Assembly (NCBI GenBank): GCA_030141605.1
Contig: JAQGDQ010001417.1
Location: forward strand, 1-30,000
Source: Tubiluchus corallicola
Taxonomy: Eukaryota; Priapulida; Priapulimorpha; Priapulimorphida; Tubiluchidae
DNA length: 30,000 nucleotides
Direction of reading: 5' to 3'
Shown here: piece after piece, positions 21,367 through 30,000 of the stretch
How the letters are laid out: every line of letters starts with the position of its first letter
Numbering within the stretch: position 1 is the first letter of the stretch
The notes under the pieces: generated by a model
The model's database searches: none
Seen by the model: the letters and a program-made list of their open reading frames with translations, nothing else
What the model was told of the DNA's origin: nothing
Position numbers and translations under genes: made by a program

Positions 21367-23168
21367 GATTCAACATCAGTATCAACGAATGACGAGGAAT
21401 GAGGAGATCTGTCGGTCAGCATGAAGTCCAAGATTTTCCACTTGATGTCACTGTACCTGTCAGGCGTCCACGATGTACATCAGCATCAACGAATGACTAG
21501 GAGTGAAGAGATCTGTCGGTCATCATGATGTCCACTTGATGTCGCTGTACCTGTCAGGCGTCCACGATGTACATCAGCATCAACGAATGACGAGGAATGA
21601 AGAGATCTGTCGGTCATCATGATGTCCACTTGATGTCGCTGTACCTGTCAGGCGTCCACGATGTACATCAGCATCAACGAATGACGAGGAATGAAGAGAT
21701 CTGTCGGTCACCACGATGTCCACTTGATGTCGCTGTACCTGTCAGGCGTCCACGATGTACATCAGCATCAATGAATGACTAGGAGTGAAGAGATCTGTCG
21801 GTCATCATGATGTCCAAGATTTTCCACTTGATGTCGCTGTACCTGTCAGGCGTCCACGATGTACATCAGCATCAACGAATGACTAGGAGTGAAGAGATCT
21901 GTCGGTCATCATGATGTCCACTTGATGTCGCTGTACCTGTCAGGCGTCCACGATGTACATCAGCATCAACGAATGACTAGGAGTGAAGAGATCTGTCGGT
22001 CATCATGATGTCCACTTGATGTCGCTGTACCTGTCAGGCGTCCACGATGTACATCAGCATCAACGAATGACTAGGAGTGAAGAGATCTGTCGGTCATCAT
22101 GATGTCCACTTGATGTCGCTCTACCTGTCAGGCGTCCACAATGTACATCAGCATCAACGAATGACTAGGAGTGAAGAGATCTGTCGGTCACCACGATGTC
22201 CACTTGATGTCGCTGTACCTGTCAGGCGTCCACGATGTACATCAGCATCAACGAATGACTAGGAGTGAAGAGATCTGTCGGTCATCATGATGTCCACTTG
22301 ATGTCGCTGTACCTGTCAGGCGTCCACGATGTACATCAGCATCAACGAATGACTAGGAGTGAAGAGATCTGTCGGTCATCATGATGTCCACTTGATGTCG
22401 CTGTACTTGTCACGCGTCCACGATGTACATCAGCATCAACGAATGACTAGGAGTGAAGAGATCTGTCGGTCATCATGATGTCCACTTGATGTCGCTGTAC
22501 CTGTCAGGCGTCCACGATGTACATCAGCATCAACGAATGACTAGGAGTGAAGAGATCTGTCGGTCATCATGATGTCCACTTGATGTCGCTGTACCTGTCA
22601 GGCGTCCACGATGTACATCAGCATCAACGAATGACTAGGAGTGAAGAGATCTGTCGGTCATCATGATGTCCACTTGATGTCGCTGTACTTGTCACGCGTC
22701 CACGATGTACATCAGCATCAACGAATGACTAGGAGTGAAGAGATCTGTCGGTCATCATGATGTCCACTTGATGTCGCTGTACCTGTCAGGCGTCCACGAT
22801 GTACATCAGCATCAACGAATGACTAGGAGTGAAGAGATCTGTCGGTCATCATGATGTCCACTTGATGTCACTGTACCTGTCAGGCGTCCACGATGTACAT
22901 CAGCATCAACGAATGACTAGGAGTGAAGAGATCTGTCGGTCATCATGATGTCCACTTGATGTCGCTGTACCTGTCAGGCGTCCACGATGTACATCAGCAT
23001 CAACGAATGACTAGGAGTGAAGAGATTTGTCGGTCATCATGATGTCCACTTGATGTCGCTGTACTTGTCACGCGTCCACGATGTACATCAGCATCAACGA
23101 ATGACTAGGAGTGAAGAGATCTGTCGGTCATCATGATGTCCACTTGATGTCGCTGTACCTGTCAGGCG
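21367..23168. repeat. 94-bp satellite, about 19 copies
   Basis: Units repeat every 94 bp (for example 22161 and 22255), with agagatctgtcggtca, CATCATGATG, tccacttgatgtcgctgta, caggcgtccac and GATGTACATC. The two capitalised pieces are perfect 10-bp palindromes. Two units (about 21432 and 21816) have a 10-base insert, aagattttcc. A variant ctgtacttgtcacgcg occurs at 22401, 22683 and 23059, spaced exactly 3 and 4 units apart. Since 94 is not a multiple of 3, the short frames over it are not coding. Confidence 0.98.
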
Positions 23169-23698
23169 ATGTTTTAATAAAGCAAATGTTCTCAAGACGT
23201 CTCTGCTCTCAATACGAACTGTCCAGCACAGCTGAACGACTCATTTCAGGCATTAAATGAACAAACTCTGCGCGGCGTGTGCTCTCTCACTCGATTACCA
23301 TTCTGCCGATAAATAAACTTGGCACTACGAGCCGTCAAGCCCGATGCCATCATGCTAGCAAATTACGTCAACAACACATGACAGACCACTTATTGCTATC
23401 GGCTATTTTTATCACAAAGAACCGTGCAGGCTGTTTGACGAACAAACGTGGCTCCTGGAAGATTATGAAATATTAATGTGACCCACTTCTTTGCTGTATG
23501 AAATAATATGATATCCAGGCAGGGAGAATGATACTGGCTTAAGCAACATTAATCTCATACATAGCATAAATTGGCTTACACGGACTCCCTAAGCAATAAA
23601 GCTTAGTCAGCCAACAAAAGAGCAAGATGATTGTCAGCAAATAATTGTCAGCAAAGAATCATTTGTCAGTGTAATAATCTTGGTCTGAGATGAAGTGT
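23169..23698. other. Intergenic, no feature recognised
   Basis: Unique sequence; a 65-codon frame at 23279-23476 lacks known motifs. A short duplication attgtcagcaaa occurs twice near 23631-23657. Confidence 0.4.
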
Positions 23699-23949
23699 TT
23701 AAAGGAAGATAGGATGATTTTTCATATACTACACCGTTTTTCAGTACGGTAAAAAGTACACATTGTAAGAACAATACTGAATGCACGTTTCTGATAGCTA
23801 AATAACAGATGAAAATCTTAATTCATGACAGACGAACCCAACTGTCGATAGCATCACAAACAAACATAATTTTAACAGCAAAAACATTCCACGAGCGCGT
23901 TGCACGTGTTTGGGACCGTGGAAATTGAAGTACAGTGCTACTGTAAGAG
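23699..23949 (+). mobile_element. Interspersed repeat family B, copy 1
   Basis: Starts with tttaaaggaagataggatga and ends near gaagtacagtgctactgtaa. It shares with copies 2 and 3 gatttttca, tacggtaaaaa, acataattttaacagcaaaa and attccacgagcgcgttgcac. About 250 bp, non-coding; probably a short non-autonomous element. The TTAAAGG start recalls ends with a TTAA target, but this is not proven. Confidence 0.75.
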
Positions 23950-24201
23950 ACCATTAACGGAAGACAGGGTGATTTTTCATATACTACCCGATTTTTAAGT
24001 ACGGTAAAAAGTATACATTTTAACTCAGTTAATACTGCAAAAGCGTTTCTGATAATTAAATAATGGATTAAATGCTTAATTAGCGACGGGCGAGCCAAAC
24101 GAGTGATGACGTCACAAACTAACATAATTTTCGATAGCAAAAATATTCCACGAGCGCGTTGCACGTATTTTGCAAAAGCGAAAATTGAAGTACAGTATCT
24201 T
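23950..24201 (+). mobile_element. Interspersed repeat family B, copy 2 (tandem to copy 1)
   Basis: Same features as copy 1, offset by 255 bp, and about 75% identical by eye. It contains a full TGACGTCA at 24107-24114 where copy 1 has gatagcatcac and copy 3 gatgacatcac. The two copies lie head to tail. The 129-codon minus-strand frame over both copies is an artefact. Confidence 0.75.
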
Positions 24202-24849
24202 CGCAAAGTCAATAAATATTATAATTAGAAAAAACGTACGTTACATGTGAAAGTATCACAATAATAAAAACGCAACATGTAAAATTCTGACGAAAAATTT
24301 CTTATAGTTTCAGAATAAAATCTGTTTCATCCTGTTCACGTTCCCAGAAAAGCACAGAACAAAGATGGAAGCCACCAGCTTTCCTCTTAGATGAATGAAT
24401 GATAGACTCAAACATGTCAATAATGTACCAGAAAATTTGAAGAATGCTGTTTACCCTTCTCTTTGTTTATAACAGTAAAAAGCCTGAACTTTATCTTGCA
24501 ATACGTATAAGAAAACAAAAATTCACGGGGGGGGGGGGGGGGGGGGGTAAAATCTTTATCATTGAAAAATTGGTAAATTTTAAATTATTTGATAATTTAT
24601 TTTAGGGGGGGGGGGGTTCGTCTTTGGCAGAGATCTGCTGCCTACTGAGAGCATTCTAGTTTTATTATAGAAATTAATTGCATCAAAATAACGTATGTCT
24701 TGCAATGTTTGTAAATGTGTAAATATTTTGTTTTGTTTTCTATAAAAGTTTTAATTGTACTTTACGTGAACGTGTGTGTTATGTAAATCACTGTAGCAAT
24801 TTGTACCCAATAAATATGTTAAATATTTGCCGTTTTTTCTTACTTTTTA
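24202..24849. other. Intergenic with two poly-G tracts
   Basis: No gene is recognised. An uninterrupted G21 lies at 24527-24547 and a G12 at 24605-24616, only 57 bases apart and on the same strand. The rest is AT-rich. Confidence 0.6.
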
Positions 24850-25577
24850 ATTTGTGCCATTTGTCCTGTGCAATTTTTACCTACTTTTCCACTTGTGCCA
24901 TTTTTACCTATTTTTCCATTTGTGCCATTTTTACCTACTTTTCCACTTGTGCCATTTTTACCTATTTTTCCATTTGTGCCATTTTTACCTACTTTTCCAC
25001 TTGTGCCATTTCTACATATTTTTCCATTTGTGCCATTTTTACCTATTTTTGCATTTGTGCCATTTTTACCTATTTTTCCATTTGTGCCATTTTTACCTAC
25101 TTTTCCACTTGTGCCATTTTTACCTATTTTTCCATTTGTGCCATTTTTACCTACTTTTCCACTTGTGCCATTTTTACCTATTTTTCCATTTGTGCCATTT
25201 TTACCTACTTTTCCATTTGTGCCATTTTTACCTACTTTTCCATTTGTGCCATTTTTACCTACTTTTCCATTTGTGCCATTTTTACCTATTTTTCCATCTG
25301 TGCCATTTTTACCTACTTTTCCACTTGTGCCATTTTTACCTATTTTTCCATTTGTGCCATTTTTACCTATTTTTCCATCTGTGCCATTTTTACCTACTTT
25401 TCCACTTGTGCCATTTTACCTATTTTTCCATTTGTGCCATTTTTACCTATTTTTCCATTTGTGCCATTTTTACCTATTTTTCCATTTGTGCCATTTTTAC
25501 CTACTTTTCCATTTGTGCCATTTTTACCTACTTTTTCATTTGTGCCATTTTTACCTACTTTTCCATTTGCGCCACTT
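24850..25577. repeat. 27-bp minisatellite, about 27 copies
   Basis: Units read tttgtgccatttttacctat plus ttttcca, with a second type acctacttttccacttgtg. In the left half the two types largely alternate, a 54-bp higher-order unit; in the right half they occur in runs. As 27 is a multiple of 3, frames stay open for up to 334 codons. A single missing T near 25412 shifts all of them, and they have no start or family features, so no protein is called. Confidence 0.97.
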
Positions 25578-27074
25578 CGACTGCGCACCAACACGACTAG
25601 AACCAAACTTACTGCGCAGTGTAACATTTTACGAACACTTGGGAAAGTGTTTTATTCTGAAATTCTCCTTTCTTCCCCATTAAGCGCTAGTCAGTCGAGA
25701 ATCCTAATGATAACATTTTTTAAATTTTATCCGAATAAAACAGATCGTTGTACTTTTACAAATGCCTATTGTTTTTAGCCGTCTAATATCATTACTAGTC
25801 TGGAGGGGCGTATCAAGACTTTACGACGCCCTAGGCTGATAGATCTGCCCAGCCCTTCTCAATTGTGAATTTGTGGTTGCTTATGTAATGAAGAGATCAA
25901 ATAATTACTTGTGGTGTATTAAAAATGCTATTCACATGGTTTCTACGTTGTCAATATTAATTACATGTATTTGCATAGCTTTTATGTTCAAGGAGGCCGT
26001 GCAACTGCTTGTTGTGTAATACCTTGCACCTGTTCGTTATGTGGCACTTATATAAAAGCTGGGCTCAGTAACTGCCTGTGGCGTGTTATAAAATGTGCCC
26101 TTTAAATGAACATGAAAGTATACACATTTTTCGAGGAGAATAAGGATTTTTTTCTAAAATGCGACGCCTTCAAACTTTGCCAGCAAAGTTAGGCTATAGC
26201 CTAGTTAGCCCATTGGTCAACACGCCCCCTGCTGGTCTACATACGATAAAGCAAATCCCAGGCACGCTACTATGCGGAAATCGATGGTGGAAAGTGTCTA
26301 ATTTTCTATGAACGCGAGAACGATAAATCTACGTGTTTAATATAACCGAATCGTGTCCTAACACGAACCAACATGGCCGAAGCGCTGACATTTAAACGCC
26401 AGTTAAGCAGTAAAACTTAATTGCTATAAATTCCTAATCTAATCTACGCATGTAAAAGGGTAATAGTTATGCTGATTTATACTCTGTATAGCTACTAGGC
26501 AATCAACGTCAATGGAAAATTATTTATAGCACAAGACGTCAGGCACTTATTAAATGATGTAGAAAAATACATCGTGCAGCGAACAAAAGCAGCAGCAGTA
26601 ATTAATACCGTCATTAGCAGCACAAGCAGAGAAAGAAGACAAAAAGAGTTTGATGAGAAAAGGAAGCAGAAAGAAAAGGATTGCGTAAGCCAGAGGAGGG
26701 TGTGTGGGGGTGAAAGGCTTCGAAGATCGTTGCAAACTTGCATAGCAACGTGTAAGGCTGCATAGCCGCTTGTTAATCTGCATAACAAAGTTTCAATTTT
26801 ATTTATACGGTTATTTATAAAGTCCAGGACTCACTCGTATGCTACACATTGTAGAAGGTTGTGGCAGTATTGGTACCTAACATTACCAGTAAGCACTGAA
26901 CTACGGCAGCAGAGCTGCTTCTCTTAGCTATATTCGGGTGATGTTCTTAGCTGTGTTCATTTGATGAGATAAGTATAAGAATGTGTATTTAACCCCACAA
27001 TCACGCACCCGAATACTGACCGGGCAAGATGCTGTATAACTTTGGTCACACGCAGTAACCATTCGTTTTCGTTT
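25578..27074. other. 1.5 kb intergenic, no gene recognised
   Basis: Unique, AT-rich. Open frames on both strands at 26495-26788 overlap each other and have no known motif. At 26738-26790 three ~20-base pieces, tgcatagc, tgcatagc and tgcataac, form a short degenerate repeat. Confidence 0.4.
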
Positions 27075-27245
27075 TCAAAATACCGTTTTCTGGTTGAGTG
27101 AGTGACAATTTACCAAACATTTTAAATTACAAAGAAATTTCTTTTCTAGTTACACACGTCTTTCAAGCAGGTTAGTCACATAACTTTGAGTAAAAAGTAT
27201 TTTCGGGACGTACTTTCAAATTGTGTGTTCTTTCCCTTTAATATT
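27075..27245 (+). mobile_element. Interspersed repeat family A, copy 3 (3' half)
   Basis: Matches the right half of copy 1: ttttaaattacaaagaaatt, tcttttctagttac, tttcaagcaggttag and ttgtgtgttctttccctttaa. It lacks the 26-bp minisatellite unit altogether, reading ggttgagtgagtgacaattt across that site. The left half of the element was not found. Confidence 0.7.
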
Positions 27246-27647
27246 CCAAGCTGAGGTCAATTCAAATATGGCGCCATGAATCTTTTTCTCATTTCGTGGA
27301 TTTGTTTAACGTAAAGGCGAAATATGCTGGTTATTTTATAAGATTCAAAACGAAGCTTCACTATCCGTTTCACTGTATATTTATTATTGCGTAGTAAAGA
27401 AATGAAATGAGAGCTCTAGCCGGGACAATATTCAACGATTGCTTATAAACTTCTCCTGTTAGCAACGAAACTACCCTGTTTTCCTGTTCACATTGCAGGA
27501 TTTGCGTCCAGGGAAGCTGAGGAAGACGAGGAAGAAAGCGATATTTAAATACAGTGCACATAATATTTCATTCACAGGCAAAATCGAATCACATAACGGT
27601 CACATTAAACCAGGCCACAGAAGCGAACAAGAACAGCCAAGCAGTCA
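27246..27647. other. Intergenic, no gene recognised
   Basis: It contains ttcacattgcag at about 27488-27499, a plausible splice acceptor, followed by a 65-codon frame that runs into the 5S-derived sequence. No protein family is recognised and no donor or partner exon is apparent. Confidence 0.35.
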
Positions 27648-27727
27648 TGACGTCGGTTTAGTGATCGAAGTTAAGCAATGTCGAGACTGACTGGTAATTG
27701 GATGGGTGAAAAACAGAGTTTAATACT
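27648..27727 (+). pseudogene. 5S rRNA-derived sequence (pseudogene fragment or head of a SINE3-like element)
   Basis: The stretch acgtcggttt...gtgatcgaagttaagcaatg, then tcg, and ggtaattggatgggtga, then aatac, follows the middle of animal 5S rRNA in order and spacing. It includes most of the internal box A (gaagttaagcaa) and box C (tggatgggtga) of the RNA polymerase III promoter. The 5' and 3' ends of 5S are not recognisable and box C decays after gggtga, so it is not an intact gene. Confidence 0.7.
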
Positions 27728-27831
27728 TACTCTGAGTGGTTTCATTTACGATACCTCGATGAGGGTGAAGCGGTAATCACGTGGTTAAGACGACAGTCTA
27801 CTAGAATAAGTTACATTGTCCTGTAAATCAA

Positions 27832-28011
27832 TTTAAAGGACAGGATGATTTTTCAAGTACGGTAAAAATTTAACATTTTAACACCAATAATTCACGGCGG
27901 GCGGGCTCAACTATCGATGACATCACAAACGAACATAATTTTCAACAGCAAAAAATTCCACGAGCGTGTTGGACGTGTTTGAAAATTGAAGCACAGTGCT
28001 ACAGTAAGATG
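27832..28011 (+). mobile_element. Interspersed repeat family B, copy 3
   Basis: Starts with atttaaaggacaggatgatt and ends with gcacagtgctacagtaag. It shares aagtacggtaaaaa, acataattttcaacagc and attccacgagcg with copies 1 and 2 but is about 70 bases shorter because of internal loss. It begins about 105 bp downstream of the 5S-derived sequence. Confidence 0.75.
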
Positions 28012-28346
28012 TTCAGTGTGTTGTACTAAAACTAGACAAGCTTTAGAAAAAAAATTCAAATTTCAAATTTACTGCTGTGCTCACGCATGAGCTGTCGAAC
28101 GTGTGCAGTACGTCACAGACGAAGACGTCTGAACTGAGAGGTACAGCACCCGTTTTTGTGCAACATGTTTCCAAAATACAGGCGTTAGTGCCCGTCTAAC
28201 TAACGAATGGCGAAGAACTAGTCGCGCGAACGCGAAATTGTATTTGTGTGGTAATGATTCTTTCATGTAAGTCATTTTTGAAAAAATAGCATGTTTCCTT
28301 TCCATGTTTTAAAGTAGAGTGTTTTGACCTAGAGTTTAACCTACGA
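28012..28346. other. Intergenic, no gene recognised
   Basis: A 74-codon minus-strand frame (28081-28305) has no known motif. Nothing else stands out. Confidence 0.4.
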
Positions 28347-28491
28347 CTACTACCACTGCCACTGCCACTGCCACTGCCACTGCCACTGCCACTGCCACTA
28401 CCACTACCACTACCACTACCACTACCACTACCACTACCACTACCACTACCACTACTACTACTACTACTACCATTACTACTACTACTACTAC
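28347..28491. repeat. (CCACTG)n-(CCACTA)n-(CTA)n microsatellite
   Basis: About seven ccactg units are followed by about ten ccacta units and then cta units. It is the reverse complement of the hexamer family at 4517-5480 (ggcagt/ggtagt). The order from mixed to pure units is polar. The flanks are not alike at the two loci except for nearby (cta)n. Confidence 0.95.
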
Positions 28492-29418
28492 CGACCTAGG
28501 TTTCGGTTTTGCTTTAAAGCTGCATGAGCCAACAGAATGGATGAAAGCGTCAGTTTAAAAGGTATCAAAGATTATTAAAAACCAGTGATTTTTCAATACC
28601 ATTCAAACTGCACCCCACTCTGGTGGCAATAACGGAAACTACGTGTTTGAAAATGATACATAAAACTGAATCTGGAGCTGCACGCGAGTCGTGAAAAGCA
28701 CTGAGTGCATTAAATCGACAGTGCGGTAGTGTGAAGAAATCTCTGATGTGTCTGATGAAAGAGACGAACTCAGGGCGGCCTCAAACGCAATCCTATTTCA
28801 CACACCCGCAAGCAAGACAGGCATTAATGAATTTATGAACAAAAACTGTCGTTTCTTGCAGAATTAATTTCGCTCTCCCCGTCTCGTGTGATTTCGCGAG
28901 ACTGGATCGATTTGACAAGAAAAACTTCCGGCTAATTTAAGCAACTTGGCTTCACCAGCGCAGCGAGAAACACCTAAATTTTGATTAAACATAGAATTCA
29001 TTTCCGAAGCCCGTAATTCAGTAAAACATTGAACTTGTGTGAAACGTCTAACGTAACAGGGACACGTGATTGGTAAGAAATAAATAAAATATCAGCTCAT
29101 ATCATCTGACTGTATCATTGAGAGAAAGCGTTAAGAAAATGAGTGAACGGGTGATATGCAGACTGACTGACCGACTGGATGACTAACTAAATTCCACTGT
29201 TCGTTTAGTAATTGTGTATAACGTTTCTGCTACAATGGTTGACCGCTCCTAAACTACTTTGCCAGGTCAGGCAAATTACCCAGAGAAGTTGCCCTTTTTT
29301 CAAGGCAAACTCCCTCCTCAGTCCTCTGCAGGACAGCAGCACCCCCTGCTTCTTCCGACTCACCAAAAGTGAAGCCAGCGAATTTTCTCTACACCATTTG
29401 TATGGTGATAAAAACGAA
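28492..29418. other. Intergenic, complex sequence, no gene recognised
   Basis: No open frame of note. At 28800-29020 the sequence is complex, with aggcattaatgaatttatga, a dyad around tctcgtgtgatttcgcgaga, and aacttggcttcaccagc, the last also echoed at about 16207 and 16456. It could be a regulatory element; this cannot be tested from one sequence. Confidence 0.35.
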
Positions 29419-29642
29419 GATGACGCAATTTCACAGTTGATGACGTATCTGCACAGTTGATGACGTGCTGCACAGTTGATGACGTCACAGCGCAGTTGAC
29501 GACGCGACAGTGCAGTCGATGACGTGCTGCACAGTTCATGACGTGCCTGCACAGTTCATGACGTGCCTGCGCAGTTGATGACGTGCTCCGCAGTTGATGA
29601 CGCAACTGCATAGATGAAAATGACATCACTGCACAGTTGTTG
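29419..29642. repeat. ~20-bp degenerate repeat with a TGACG in each unit
   Basis: TGACG occurs at 29421, 29441, 29461, 29480, 29498, 29520, 29539, 29559, 29579 and 29598, spaced 18-22 bases. Units read roughly tgatgacgtgctgcacagt. One unit has the full CRE palindrome TGACGTCA (29480-29487). The overlapping minus-strand frames of 99-115 codons are artefacts. Confidence 0.9.
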
Positions 29643-29644
29643 AG

Positions 29645-29790
29645 GCAACAATTGCTCAACTCAATTCAAATTTTTATTTCGGTAACTAAGATCACATGAA
29701 ATACAAATACAACACAAAATCAAATAAAATACAAGATTATACGAGAGAGAGAATGAGAGAAAAAACTAAACACACACACACACACACACG

Positions 29791-29832
<42 letters not shown>

Positions 29833-29853
29833 CTTAAATCCTACATCTTATAT
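29645..29853 (-). mobile_element. LINE 3' UTR and tail with (CA)n(TA)n insertion
   Basis: On the minus strand the segment ends in ttagttaccgaaataaaaat followed by ttgaattgagttgag, the usual end of many LINEs: AATAAA and then a short (attga)-like tail. A microsatellite of cacaca and tatata (29769-29830) and a short (ga)n lie between the RT remnant and this tail. Confidence 0.55.
29769..29830. repeat. (CA)n(TA)n microsatellite
   Basis: About 35 bases of ca repeat with one gc interruption, then about 25 bases of ta repeat. Confidence 0.97.
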
Positions 29854-30000
29854 CTATAATCTAATATACTTTAAGCGAAACAGTTTTCTGATACGATTGT
29901 TGTAAGCAATACGCAGCCTGTTTATCACACCATTACTATAATTACTCCATGAAGACATAGAGTAAACATTGCAGCAGTAACTCTTAAATAGCACGATTTT
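29854..30000 (-). pseudogene. LINE reverse-transcriptase C-terminal fragment, cut by the window edge
   Basis: Translation from position 30000 on the minus strand gives 48 residues without a stop, with LFKSYC, SSWSNY and INRLRIAYNNRIRKLF. This is the pattern of the C-terminal part of CR1-like LINE polymerases (KSYC...LW.NY...LRVAYNN..R.L). A stop (tag) at 29854-29856 comes earlier than expected and is followed by a microsatellite, so the copy looks dead at this end. The rest lies beyond 30000. Confidence 0.75.

Noticed and set aside
23823-24212. 129-codon minus-strand ORF
   Set aside because: It spans two tandem family B repeats and repeats itself accordingly; no family motif is present.
24774-25778. 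334-codon Phe/Cys/Ile-rich multi-pass membrane-like protein
   Set aside because: It is the 27-bp minisatellite read in frame; three plus frames and one minus frame are open alike, and the hydrophobic look comes from T-rich DNA.
27493-27690. Basic 65-residue frame after a splice-acceptor-like ttcacattgcag
   Set aside because: The frame runs into the 5S-derived sequence, matches no family known to me, and has no visible partner exon.
29205-29659. Overlapping minus-strand ORFs of 115 and 99 codons
   Set aside because: They read through the ~20-bp TGACG repeat and have no features beyond it.

Overview
This window is animal (metazoan) nuclear DNA, AT-rich and gene-poor. It has a spliced K2P potassium-channel gene, several decayed non-LTR retrotransposon (LINE) fragments, terminal-inverted-repeat elements and many tandem arrays. 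No bacterial gene, operon or CRISPR array is present. The channel type, the LINE types and the satellite load suit an invertebrate, perhaps a marine lophotrochozoan or a similar lineage. The species cannot be fixed from this sequence alone.

The only confident protein-coding gene is the last exon of a TASK-type (KCNK3/KCNK9-like) two-pore-domain K+ channel at 8418-9169 on the + strand. It begins inside the first selectivity-filter codon, at an intron position known from other K2P genes. It holds M2, M3, the second pore (GFGD), M4 and the complete C-terminus. The exon for the N-terminus, M1 and the first pore helix was not found, so the upstream intron probably runs beyond position 1. Positions 1-8417 are therefore best read as intron, and most of 9314-30000 as intergenic.

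Layout: 1-1099, 59-bp satellite; 1110-1668, foldback element around a pentanucleotide repeat; 2376-2995, CA repeat and broken LINE; 3066-3785 and 6487-6988, two inverted copies of interspersed family A, the left one carrying a 26-bp minisatellite; 4376-5480, compound tri/hexanucleotide array; 5821-6235, LINE remnant (minus); 8418-9313, TASK exon and 3' UTR; 9671-10232, MITE-like element; 10482-10875, GA tract; 11281-11640, ~120-bp repeats; 12223-13470, 38-bp hairpin satellite; 13611-14653, 133-bp satellite; 15150-15745, 18-bp minisatellite; 15804-18208, non-repetitive DNA with possible regulatory sequence; 18209-19595, ~53-bp satellite; 21367-23168, 94-bp satellite; 23699-24201 and 27832-28011, interspersed family B; 24850-25577, 27-bp minisatellite; 27075-27245, third family A copy; 27648-27727, 5S-rRNA-derived sequence; 28347-28491, second hexanucleotide array; 29419-29642, ~20-bp repeat rich in TGACG; 29645-30000, LINE 3' end (minus).

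By hand estimate the tandem arrays cover about 10.7 kb, roughly 36% of the window. The long open reading frames over them are by-products of repeats that lack stop codons, not genes. I found no clear new multi-gene system. The items most worth a second look are the Gln in place of the TASK pH-sensor His, the 38-bp satellite whose every unit can form a hairpin, the 0/1/8-unit series of a minisatellite inside one repeat family, and the 5S-derived sequence. All coordinates of repeat edges were read by eye and may be off by several bases.
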